Source: Pelagomonas calceolata
Lineage: Eukaryota; Sar; Pelagophyceae; Pelagomonadales; Pelagomonadaceae
Direction: 5' to 3'
Assembly (NCBI GenBank): GCA_918797485.1
Contig: CAKKNE010000005.1
Coordinates: forward strand, 4,464,001 to 4,528,000
DNA length: 64,000 nt
Below the pieces are notes generated by a model. The model saw only the letters and a list, made by a program, of their open reading frames with translations. It was not told the DNA's origin and ran no database searches. The position numbers were made by a program, and so were the translations under genes. Positions 17,874 through 25,930 of this stretch are shown piece by piece (position 1 is the first letter of the stretch; every line of letters begins with the position of its first letter).

Positions 17874-20249
17874 ATGGGCGCCGCCACGTCCACCGAAAAT
17901 GCGCAACCGAGCGAGTCCGCACCGTCCTACTGGTCCATCATGCGCCAGGGTTATGAGGAGCTGGTCAACGCGATCATCCGGCCGCCGCGCGCCGACTACG
18001 ACCCCGCGAGGCTCGGGCCGACGGAGTTCGAGTTTTGTGGGAGAAGTTACAGGAGGGAGGACCTTGTGCTGAGGAACGCGCGGGGTTTGGCCCTACAGTG
18101 CTCGCACTGGGCGCCTCTTAACTCAAAAGGTGAGCCATGTGTTGTGTTCTTACATGGCAACTCCTCCGCACGGTTGGAAGGTTTGAACCAACTTTCAGTG
18201 TGTTTAGGATTCGGCCTCACGCTCTTCGCCTTCGACTGCGCCGGATCCGGTCGATCGGAAGGCGACTACGTGTCGCTGGGCTATTGGGAGAAGGACGACC
18301 TCAAAACCGTAGTCGATCATTTGAGGAGACATGGGGTCAAGAAGATCGGCGTGTGGGGTCGAAGCATGGGCGCCGTCACCGCTTTACTCCATCAAGCTAG
18401 GGAAGCGTCGCAAAAAACTACACCTTTGTGGGGTGAAGCACCACCTCCCATAAAACATACGACGAACGCCATGGTTTTGGATTCGCCCTTCGCGGACTTC
18501 TGCCAGCTGGCCGAGGAGCTCGTGGCCAAAGGTAGAGAAAGGGGCGTCGTCGTACCTACGGTAGTTACGAGACTAGCTTTGTCCATGCTCGGTACCTCAG
18601 TACAATCCCAAGCAGGCTTCGACATCAGGGACCTATCCGCCATAAGGGAAGTGCCGCGCTGTAGACTACCGGCCCTATTTGTGTGCGCGAAAATGGACGA
18701 TTTTATTGGTACCCATCATACCCAAGCCTTGCACGACGCGTACGGGGGCCCGAAGGAGATCATTGTCGCGGAGGGCGATCACAACACCCTACGTTCGGCA
18801 AAGTCGTTGCTAGCCATCGGGTCGTTCCTGAAAAAAGAATTAGCACCGGACTCCACCAGAGACGCGGGCGAGGCCGTCGACGCTTTTGGAAGTCTGCCGT
18901 GGAGGAGGGGCAGGCAGATCCGGGACGTGGGGTACGGTCCCGACGCGGTGGATGCTTTACGTTCGAAGATCGACGGGACGCTAGGCGGCCAGAAGGAGTC
19001 GAGGCAGTGGTGTTTGGATCAAGCCCACTACTACTGCAATCGGGGGAATACGTTGGAGGAGTCAGGTAAAGTAGAAGCCGCTATAAGGGCGTATAGAGCG
19101 GCGATCACGTATCACGCGGCTTATCCGGATGCGCACTACAACCTCGGCATTGCGTTGAAGAACCGGGGTTATGTCGAGGAGGCCATTCGCGAATACCGAC
19201 GGACGATAGAGATCAAGCCGACGCACGCCGACGCCCACAATAACCTCGGTGTTGCGTTAGAAGAGACGAATCGGGTGGACGAAGCGATCCTAGCGTACGA
19301 GCAGGCTATACTACATAACCCGGACCACTCCGAGGCGCACTGCAACTTGGCTGATTCCTTGCAATCCGTGGGGCGGTTGGATGAGGCCGTCGCGGAGTAC
19401 CACGTGGCCATCGCGAGGCATCCCGGCGACGCCGATACGATAAATAACTTGGGGGTCGCCTTGGAGGCGCAAGGGCGGTTGCAGGAAGCCATTTTAGCGT
19501 ACGGTACGGCCGTAGCAAACCGCCCGGAGCACTGGGACGCGCAGTGCAACCTGGCCGACGCGTTACATCTGAGAGGCGATCTCGCGAAGGCCGCGGAAGT
19601 CTACCGGTTCATTCTGAAATTCGACCCGACGAACGCGCAGATCGCCGCTTCTCTCGGAAATGTGTTACATGCTCGAGGCGAGACGAAGGGCGCGTTAGAG
19701 GCGTACGAGGTCGCGGTGCGGGCGAACCCCAGAGATACCATAACCCACAACAACATGGGTATCGTATTGCAGACGCTCGGGCATGTTTCCAGAGCCGTCG
19801 AGGCGTATGGGGTCGCGCTGAAGGTCGATCCGACGTACGCCATCGCGCACTACAATCTGGGCGTGGCCTTGCAGTCGCAGCAGCGGTTGGACGAAGCAAT
19901 CAACTCATATGAAACAGCAGTAAAACATCGGCCCCACTACGCCGACGCCTACAACAACATGGGGTATGCGCTACAATCAAAAGGCGACTACCAGGCTGCC
20001 ATAAAGGCGTACGAGGAGGCCGTGCGGCTGCGGCCGGACTTCGCGTCGGCTCGCGCCAATTTGAGACATGCGAAGCGGAAGCTCGAGGGCGGCGGCGCGA
20101 AGAGCGTGGTCATCGAGGTGAGCGAGGACAACGGCGCCGCGGCGCCGGCGCCCGCGGCGCCCGCGCGGCCCGTGAAGCCGCCTCTTCCCAAACAGAAGAG
20201 CCTCTTCAATTCGATGTTCGGGAGTTCCGGGTCATCGTCATGGTATTAG
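17874..20249 (+). CDS. Alpha/beta hydrolase fused to ten TPR repeats
   Basis: A 791-residue protein from an ATG in strong context (CACCACCATGG). The MGAATS start fits N-myristoylation. Residues about 60-310 form an alpha/beta hydrolase: oxyanion-region HGNSS, nucleophile elbow GRSMGA (Ser near 163), a DSPF loop, an acid-bearing CAKMDDFIG segment and catalytic His in EGDHN near 302. This resembles the ABHD17/Bem46-type serine hydrolases. Residues 384-723 are exactly ten 34-residue TPRs with N-x-G/A and Y-x2-A positions, of the O-GlcNAc-transferase type. A Pro/Ala-rich tail follows. A membrane-anchored depalmitoylase-like enzyme with a peptide-binding scaffold is a reasonable guess. I know no standard family with this order. 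Confidence 0.88.
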   Translation: MGAATSTENAQPSESAPSYWSIMRQGYEELVNAIIRPPRADYDPARLGPTEFEFCGRSYRREDLVLRNARGLALQCSHWAPLNSKGEPCVVFLHGNSSARLEGLNQLSVCLGFGLTLFAFDCAGSGRSEGDYVSLGYWEKDDLKTVVDHLRRHGVKKIGVWGRSMGAVTALLHQAREASQKTTPLWGEAPPPIKHTTNAMVLDSPFADFCQLAEELVAKGRERGVVVPTVVTRLALSMLGTSVQSQAGFDIRDLSAIREVPRCRLPALFVCAKMDDFIGTHHTQALHDAYGGPKEIIVAEGDHNTLRSAKSLLAIGSFLKKELAPDSTRDAGEAVDAFGSLPWRRGRQIRDVGYGPDAVDALRSKIDGTLGGQKESRQWCLDQAHYYCNRGNTLEESGKVEAAIRAYRAAITYHAAYPDAHYNLGIALKNRGYVEEAIREYRRTIEIKPTHADAHNNLGVALEETNRVDEAILAYEQAILHNPDHSEAHCNLADSLQSVGRLDEAVAEYHVAIARHPGDADTINNLGVALEAQGRLQEAILAYGTAVANRPEHWDAQCNLADALHLRGDLAKAAEVYRFILKFDPTNAQIAASLGNVLHARGETKGALEAYEVAVRANPRDTITHNNMGIVLQTLGHVSRAVEAYGVALKVDPTYAIAHYNLGVALQSQQRLDEAINSYETAVKHRPHYADAYNNMGYALQSKGDYQAAIKAYEEAVRLRPDFASARANLRHAKRKLEGGGAKSVVIEVSEDNGAAAPAPAAPARPVKPPLPKQKSLFNSMFGSSGSSSWY

Positions 20250-20276
20250 TTTTATTTCTTACACTTAGTCACACAA

Positions 20277-21194
20277 CTAGCCGACCAGGAACGACGCGAC
20301 GTGGCGCGCGAGGTGCGGCTCGTCGACGAGGCCGTAGCGCGCCCCGCCGACGTCATTGCGCCTCGCGACGAGGCGCCCGAACAAGCCGCGTCGGCGCGGG
20401 GCGGGCCGCGGCGCGCACGGACCGATCACGCAGAGGCGGATGCGGAGCAGGAAGTAGGAGAAGAGGTAGCAGTCGAAGAGCGCGTTCATTGCAGGGTCTC
20501 CAAGCTTTCGCACGCGTTGCAGCGGCGTCGCGCAGGATGAAAAATCAGTCGGGCTCCTCCAACGTAATTTTCTCCAACTTCTATTTTGTGAAGGCACCCA
20601 GTCAAAGTCAGCACCGTGCGTCAGCAGCATGCGGGCCATGTCTACGAATCTTTGGCGCTCATCGAGATTATGGGCCCCATGATAATACTTTTGAGATTCA
20701 ACCGCGACCACAAGCGGTGACCAACCACTGTGGTCCGGCATGTCGACGGCAGCGCCCCTCTCTAATAACGTCCTGACGCAGTCAGCACAACACGTGGAGA
20801 GTCCACTGGAGACAGCCGCCAGAAGTGGCGTCGAGCCGTTGGTGCTCCGGTGGTTGAGATCGCTGTCCTCCAGCAGAAGGCGTCGGACGATGCGGCTGTG
20901 GCCCCATACAGAAGCTATGAAAAGCGGGGTCTGCCAGCGACCGTCGGCAATGCGAGGAGAGGCACCATGCGCCAAAAGAAGCTCCACGACCTCGAAGCGA
21001 TTATTCTCGCACGCGATGTAAAGTGGCGTCTTTGTAGCGTGCAGAGCTAGAGAGATCTCAATATTAGGGTCGAAGGATCTCCTGTCGTTAATCTGCGCAC
21101 CGCGATCGATGCACTCGCGCACAGTTTCGATGTCGCCACGCTGACAGGCTAAGCGCAGCTCCTCCGTCGAGAATTTCACCAGGACGGCGTCCAT
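20277..21194 (-). CDS. Ankyrin-repeat protein
   Basis: A 305-residue protein from the ATG at 21194; the open frame extends upstream only with a less likely start. About five ankyrin repeats are visible from residue 10 to 205, with TPLYIACENNRFEVVELLLAHGA and TPLFIASVWGHSRIVRRLLLE as the clearest. The C-terminal third has a hydrophobic helix (LFSYFLLRIRLCVIGP), a Pro/Arg-rich loop and a final LARHVASFLVG. Ankyrin proteins bind other proteins; no enzymatic domain is seen. Its stop is 27 bp from that of the hydrolase-TPR gene. Confidence 0.85.
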   Translation of the reverse strand: MDAVLVKFSTEELRLACQRGDIETVRECIDRGAQINDRRSFDPNIEISLALHATKTPLYIACENNRFEVVELLLAHGASPRIADGRWQTPLFIASVWGHSRIVRRLLLEDSDLNHRSTNGSTPLLAAVSSGLSTCCADCVRTLLERGAAVDMPDHSGWSPLVVAVESQKYYHGAHNLDERQRFVDMARMLLTHGADFDWVPSQNRSWRKLRWRSPTDFSSCATPLQRVRKLGDPAMNALFDCYLFSYFLLRIRLCVIGPCAPRPAPRRRGLFGRLVARRNDVGGARYGLVDEPHLARHVASFLVG

Positions 21195-21382
21195 CTCTAT
21201 GGCGCTGCGCTCGTGTACGCGCTGGGGCAGCTGCTGCAAGTCACCTTTTGTGCCACAGCGATCGCGTTGGTGCGGTTTTCTGCTGTTCACGCCTTCGCGG
21301 CGTATGATTGGTGCTCTCACAGCGTCCAACCGTCAAATTCGTGGGCGGTGCCGCTCTTTTAGCATCTCAAGACTCCGGCCGG

Positions 21383-21405
21383 GCTAGCGGTTGTGAGACA
21401 CTAGC
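21383..21405 (-). promoter_or_regulatory. Divergent-promoter palindrome, copy 5
   Basis: On the minus strand GCTAGTGTCTCAC, 4 nt, CGCTAGC-type arm. It lies in the 356-bp gap between ATGs at 21194 and 21551, 188 and 145 bp away. I see no other feature in the gap. Confidence 0.8.
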
Positions 21406-21550
21406 ATTTAAGGCTGGCTTCGTCCAGGTGCGGCTAAAAACGGCACACACGCGGTTCTGCGCACACACGCGTGCCGTATCGTTGCTCCCGACGCTGGCCC
21501 TGCGCCGAAAACGATCTATTTCGCACGGCTGCGGACGCTGACCAAGCTTG

Positions 21551-22700
21551 ATGACCATGCAGTGCCAGATACTGCTCGCCCTCGCGGCCGCTGCGGCGCC
21601 AACAGCATCAGCGTTCGACCTCATGAGCGCCGTGCTCAAGTCGCCCATCTACAAAAACTTGCTCGTGCCCGCCTCGCGGAACATGATGATCAATACGGCG
21701 AAGGAGAACGGCGTGCCGTGGGCCGACGCCGTGGCCTGGATCCGCGGCGCGACGACGTGGGAGCTGGACGATGACGCCGACGTGGCCGTGCCCGCGTACT
21801 ACCGCCAGCCGTTCCACGCGTACGAGCCGGGCAACCTCTGCTGGGAGGCGGCTTGGGAGGCGGAGGTCGCGGGACGGGCTGTAGGTGCTCGAAATTACCC
21901 GGCATTTGGCGCCGACGGCGAGGAGGCGTTCCGCGGCGCCTTCGACGACGCGCTCGTCGCGGCCGGCGCGCGAACGCCGGCCGTGGGCGAGACCATTTTG
22001 GACCTCGGCTGCGCGACGGGGCACGGCACGCGGCGTTTAGCTGCAAAATTTCCCGACGCTGCATCGCTGGTCGGCGTCGACCTGAGTCCTTATATGATCT
22101 CAGTCGCGAGGCGGCTGCCAGAACTCTGCAAGGGCGACAATGCTTGGATAAACGTCGTCTCGGACGATAAACGCGTCTCGTACGCGCGCGCCGACGCCGC
22201 GGCGCTGCCTTTTGGTGATTCTTCCCAAGACTTTGTGGTGCTCTCCTTCGTCGCGCACGAGCTGCCGCCCGCGGCGACGCGCGACGTCGTGCACGAAGCT
22301 TATAGAGTCCTCAGGCCGGGCGGCCAGTTGTGGGTCACCGAGATGGCGCGTTTTGCTGAGTCTGAATTCATCCACTTGTACGCCATCGCCGCGACACCTC
22401 CCCACGCCGCAGGACTTCGAGACGGAGGGCTTCCGCAAGCTGCGCGCGTCGCCGGCGTTCGTGTTCATCCGTAGCACGGAGCCGTACCTGGACGTTTACG
22501 CGGACTTTGGCGCGGCGGGCGTGGCGGAGGCGTGCGCCGACGCGGGCTTCGGGCGGGTGGAGGCCGTGGCGGCGACGGGACGCCACTACGCGCTGGTCGC
22601 GGCCAAGGACGGCGGGCCGGCGGCGTTCGTCGACCGGCGCGAGGCGACCAAGCTGCCGGACACGCACCTCAAGACGTGGGAGAGTAAGTCCACAAGCTAG
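21551..22700 (+). CDS. Class I SAM methyltransferase with plastid-type leader, two exons
   Basis: Exons 21551-22345 and 22413-22700 give 360 residues. The leader (about 1-20) ends in ASAF, matching the ASAFAP-type cleavage site of heterokont plastid precursors. Motif I ILDLGCATGHGT lies near 149, then GVDLSPYM, and ARADAAALPFGDSSQDFVVLSFVAHELP as motif II region, followed by RVLRPGGQLWVTEM. Exon 2 supplies DFETEGFRKLRASP and IRSTEPYLDVY, the C-terminal motif of this plant/algal methyltransferase group. Substrate unknown. The junction LWVTEM-DFETEG fits the family exactly but needs a GC-AG intron. Without it the frame runs into a stop at 22474. Confidence 0.8.
22346..22412 (+). other. Probable GC-AG intron in methyltransferase gene
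   Basis: A 67-bp segment beginning GCGCGT and ending CGCCGCAG, phase 0. The only phase-0 GT alternative would delete four residues of a conserved motif. It contains the exact dispersed 15-mer ACGCCATCGCCGCGA at 22380-22394. Confidence 0.6.
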
Positions 22701-22802
22701 CACTTTTGTGTCATGGGGAAGACTGTGTGCACCAAAATTGGGTCGAAATGCAGAGACGGGCAAGGGGGGCAAAAAAATGGCAAAAGTGGCAAAAAGAAAA
22801 GA

Positions 22803-22916
22803 GAGCGCTACCCGGGATTCCAACGTGGTCACCCACCGTAGTACTAACCGGGCTCGATAGGGCTTAACTTCGATGAGCTGACGGGTATCGGTGCTCTCCC
22901 TATGATCTGAGCGCTC
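22803..22916 (-). rRNA. 5S ribosomal RNA, variant B
   Basis: The minus strand folds as a 5S rRNA of about 114 nt. Ends GAGCGCT/AGCGCTC pair as helix I, ATAGGG/CCCTAT as helix II, and CGAT/ATCG lies in helix III. The internal promoter words GAAGTTAAGC and GGTTAGTACTACGGTGGGTG are present, and the 3' half matches variant A. Downstream on the minus strand are T-runs (TCTTTTCTTTTT, later TTTTTTT), the Pol III terminator. The gene sits alone between protein genes rather than in an rDNA tandem. Confidence 0.93.
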
Positions 22917-23381
22917 GCACTGTCCCGGGAGTGAGGGCTCCTGAGGACGCGATGGAGGAGAGTTGGGAACTTTGCCTTATGAATTGTTTTTGCCCCTCCG
23001 CGCTGAGCGGCCTGCTGCGCGCTGCAACGCTCTCCGTAGGGCTGCCTCCCTTGGCCCGGGAGCCGCGGGTCTCGGCACGCGGGAAGCCAGCCGTCAATAC
23101 ACGGCGTTCGAGACGTCGCTTGGCCGTGGCAACGTTGCTGCCTGCCCGGGCAGCGTCGGCACGAGCAAGCTCGAAGCAACCAAGTGGGGCCGGCGCTTCA
23201 CCTACTCCGATCGCTGCCCATGACGCCGACCCGGTACCGCCTCGACGAAGGCTTCGAGTACGGGCACGCAAGGACCATGTCCCCGTAGCATCGACCCGTC
23301 CGGAGATGTTCCGCAGGGGAGGTGGAGTCCAAAATTCGCCAGGCATCCGACTACCCGGGCCGTGTTTCGCTAATTATGATT
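22917..23381. other. Region without a supported gene
   Basis: This stretch lies upstream of 5S variant B and downstream of the MGCQ gene. Open frames exist on both strands (for example 22900-23346 minus, which runs into the 5S gene), but none has a recognisable domain or a convincing start, and I do not call them. Confidence 0.4.
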
Positions 23382-24095
23382 TTAACACTTCCTCAGTAGA
23401 GCAAGCCCGTCCGCCAGGCCCGACCCATGCGTCGCCAGGGCCTTCGCGGCGCTCGACGCGTCCTCGGAGTCGCGGCCGGATGCCTCGAGGGCCTGCCGCG
23501 CGAACCGAGTCGTATCGTCGTCGGGCGCCGGCGGCGGCTTCGTCGCAACTCGTTTGGTCGGCGTGCCTAGCGCCGCGAGAAGCGCCTGCACGTTTCGTGC
23601 TGCCGCGTCGGCGTCGCATTCCACGGTCGGCGGTCGCCGCGGCCGCGCGGGGTCGAAGGGCGACGCGACCTCCGGCTGCGGCGGCAGTTTTATTGGTGTC
23701 GTCACGTCATCGTCCACGCAGAACGCCGGCGCTTGCAAGCTCCCGGCGGACGTCGGGCTCGGCGGGTCCGTGCGCGGCGGTAGCGGCGTGGACGGCGGCG
23801 ACGCCGTTTTCCCGTCCTCGACGAGGTCCCCTCGCGAGGAGGACGGGCTGAGGGACCGCCCGCGTGTGCTCGTCGGGGCGGGCGGCGGTGACGCTGGATC
23901 CTGGGCAACTCCCAACGCGCGCGCGAAGCCCGAAGGCGTCGAGGCCGGCGCGGGCCCGAAGGCGTCCTCGAGGACGACAGCGGGCTCGTCCGCGGGCGCG
24001 GTTTGAGGCGTTGGGGGCGACTTGGCTTTATCCGCGTCGGCGGGCGGCGTTGGCGGCGGCTGCACATCCTCTGGCTTGCTTGTCTGGCAGCCCAT
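23382..24095 (-). CDS. Pro-rich protein with acylation motif and UBA-like end
   Basis: A 237-residue protein starting MGCQTSK, a dual myristoylation/palmitoylation motif (Gly2, Cys3) that would tether it to membranes. Residues about 10-150 are disordered, rich in Pro, Ser and Thr with SPP/TPP sites suited to proline-directed kinases. The last 50 residues (FARQALEASGRDSEDASSAAKALATHGSGLADGLALLRKC in broken form) look like a short helical bundle similar to a UBA domain. It is otherwise unrecognised. Upstream lies the 20-bp repeat array at 24304-24448, about 210 bp from the start codon. Confidence 0.7.
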   Translation of the reverse strand: MGCQTSKPEDVQPPPTPPADADKAKSPPTPQTAPADEPAVVLEDAFGPAPASTPSGFARALGVAQDPASPPPAPTSTRGRSLSPSSSRGDLVEDGKTASPPSTPLPPRTDPPSPTSAGSLQAPAFCVDDDVTTPIKLPPQPEVASPFDPARPRRPPTVECDADAAARNVQALLAALGTPTKRVATKPPPAPDDDTTRFARQALEASGRDSEDASSAAKALATHGSGLADGLALLRKC

Positions 24096-24303
24096 GGCTC
24101 ACTGGGGCTGCCGCTGGGGCGCTTCCTGGTCAGGAGGCGTCCTCGCGCGTGGTCTAGGCTGCCAAATACGCGGAGTGACGAGCGCTGTCCAGGCGTAGAG
24201 TGTGCTATTGCCGCTTTGCGCGGGGCCGGGGGCGGACCTAGAGCATACCCGCACGATTGCATTCAGGCTTCGGGGGCGTCCAGGAGAAGTCGTCCGGCGC
24301 AAG

Positions 24304-24448
24304 AGTGCTGAGGACTAGCTAGCCCACGCCCGCGCGTCGCTCGAGTGCTGAGGACTAGCTAGCCCCTGCGTGGCGTTGACCGCGCAAGTGCTGAGGACTA
24401 GCTGGCCCGCCACACGCTTGACGAAAAAGTGCTGAGGACTAGCTAGCA
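24304..24448 (-). repeat. Four 20-bp direct repeats with unique spacers
   Basis: AGTGCTGAGGACTAGCTAGC occurs at 24304, 24344, 24387 (one mismatch) and 24429, at periods of 40, 43 and 42 bp. The spacers of 20-23 nt are unrelated to one another. Each repeat ends in the palindrome CTAGCTAG. The array lies between two minus-strand genes, upstream of the MGCQ gene, so it is a candidate regulatory array. It is not a CRISPR: only four units, no cas genes, eukaryotic context. Confidence 0.8.
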
Positions 24449-24498
24449 CGGCTGAGAAACTTCTTGAAAAACTTTTAACAAAATTCCCTTCACGGCTC

Positions 24499-25342
24499 TC
24501 AGTAGATGCGCGAGCGCGCGTTTATGGTCGTTCGACGGAGTGCGTGCCTTCGACCCACATGGAGTATGGTGGGCGTGAGGAATACTCGCGCCGCAGGCGA
24601 CGAGAGCTGTCCCGTCCAGTAGTACGGCGACGTCGGGTCCTCGAGGCGCGAGGCCGCGTCGAAGTAGCGATCCGTGGGGAGCCGGGCCGGCAGATAAGCG
24701 AGGCTCTCCGGAACGTCGTCGTCGGCACCGCCGCCTTTCAGCCTCCCAGCGCCTGCGTTGAATGATGCCGTCGCGAAAATGCAGCGGCTCTCTCGCGAGA
24801 GGCGTAGACTCTCTGACGGCCACCTCGACGGCGTCGAGGCGAAGTGGCATCGCGTCGACGCCATCGCTGCGGCCACGTCAAGTTCAAGGTCGTTCTGCTC
24901 CGGGTCACTGACCGCTCGTCGTCGTGGCGCGCGTCTCTCTCGCCGCCCAGCGCGGCATCAGCGCGGTCGCGGGCGGTGTGCGATCACGGAGTCGCCACGT
25001 CTGCACGGGAGACGTCAGCGGTCGGCAGCTTTGCCGCGACTGGCCCGTGACGGAGGACGCGTTTGTCAAGTCGTCGGCAAAGCTGTCGCCGCAGGAAATC
25101 CGTGGCGGTGCCCGCGTTGCTTTTGGTCTGCTCTCAAGTTGCTTGGACACAACGATGTGCTCCGGGGCACTGGTGCACTGCCGCGGGGCTTTAGGTGCTG
25201 CCGGCTTCCATTTGCCGGCATCGATGGCTCTCCGCGCGTCTATGCTTTTTCGAAACGTGGCCGCCGTTTGTTCGTAGTCGAAGGCCGCGTCGAGGCGGTA
25301 ATTTGTTTTATTTGTGCTTGGTGGAGCCGGCGCCGTCGCCAT
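24499..25342 (-). CDS. Hypothetical protein, two exons
   Basis: Exon 1 is 25342-24913 and exon 2 is 24866-24499 on the minus strand, joining to 265 residues. The start is ATGG in good context (CTCACCATGG). The N-terminal half (NYRLDAAFDYEQTAATFRKSIDARRAIDAGKW) is helical and charged; exon 2 contains LPTDRYFDAASRLEDPTSPYYWTGQLSSP and a C-terminal hydrophobic/basic region. Exon 1's frame ends in a stop at 24905 unless the 46-bp intron is removed, and removal leads directly into the long exon 2 frame. The family is not recognised. Confidence 0.6.
24867..24912 (-). other. Probable 46-bp intron
   Basis: GTCAGT...GCCGCAG, phase 1, with CTTGAC as a possible branch region. It removes a stop and links two open frames. 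A variant of the dispersed 15-mer spans its 3' splice site (24858-24872). Confidence 0.55.
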
Positions 25343-25620
25343 GGTGAGTGCTCGGTGAGGTCGCAGTATGCTCAGTGTAATGGTGTTGGGCTCGTGGTCC
25401 GCGCCTGAATGGGCAGCCCGCGGCCGCGAGCAGGGCGACGTCCAGGGCCTCCTGTTCGGCAGCAAAGCGATTCCTTATTCGCCTCGCGCGCGCGGCATCT
25501 GCGTCTGTAAGCTCTCACAGCGCGCCTGTCCCAGGTATACCCTGCATTGCAATTCACCGCTTGCGTCGTATTGTTGGTAAAAGTAAGGCGGCATGCAAAA
25601 AAAAAAGCAAAAAAGAAAGA

Positions 25621-25734
25621 GATCACTACCCGGGATTCCAACGTGGTCACCCACCGTAGTACTAACCGGGCTCGATGAGGCTTAACTGCAGTGAGCTGAC
25701 GGGAACTGGTGCTCTCCTCATGATCTGAGCGATC
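25621..25734 (-). rRNA. 5S ribosomal RNA, variant A
   Basis: Same length and 3' half as variant B at 22803. Ends GATCGCT/AGTGATC pair as helix I, ATGAGG/CCTCAT as helix II, CAGT/ACTG in helix III. Differences from variant B fall as compensating pairs. The minus strand runs into TCTTTCTTTTTTGCTTTTTTTTTT, a strong Pol III terminator. The 5' end is fixed only to within a few bases. Confidence 0.94.
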
Positions 25735-25930
25735 GCGATCATCCCCGGCCGATGGCTGGCTCGAGAGATGGCTAAATTGACAGGTGCGCAAACTTGTATT
25801 GAACCGCTTTTGTTTATCGTGCGGGTTTGCATGCAAATCAGTCGACGCCTACGCGCGCCTCCGCACGATGGCGTAGTCCCGGCACGCGCCCGCCAAGGAA
25901 AACTAGCTAGCCACTGGCATAAATAAAAAC

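Noticed and set aside
22900-23346. 148-residue minus-strand frame upstream of 5S variant B
   Set aside because: It runs into the 5S gene, has no recognisable domain, and a plus-strand frame there is equally plausible; evidence is too thin.
24304-24448. CRISPR array
   Set aside because: Only four 20-bp units, no cas genes, and the surroundings are eukaryotic nuclear genes.
25372-25836. 154-residue minus-strand frame across 5S variant A
   Set aside because: It reads through the 5S rRNA and its T-run terminator (poly-Phe), so it is not coding.
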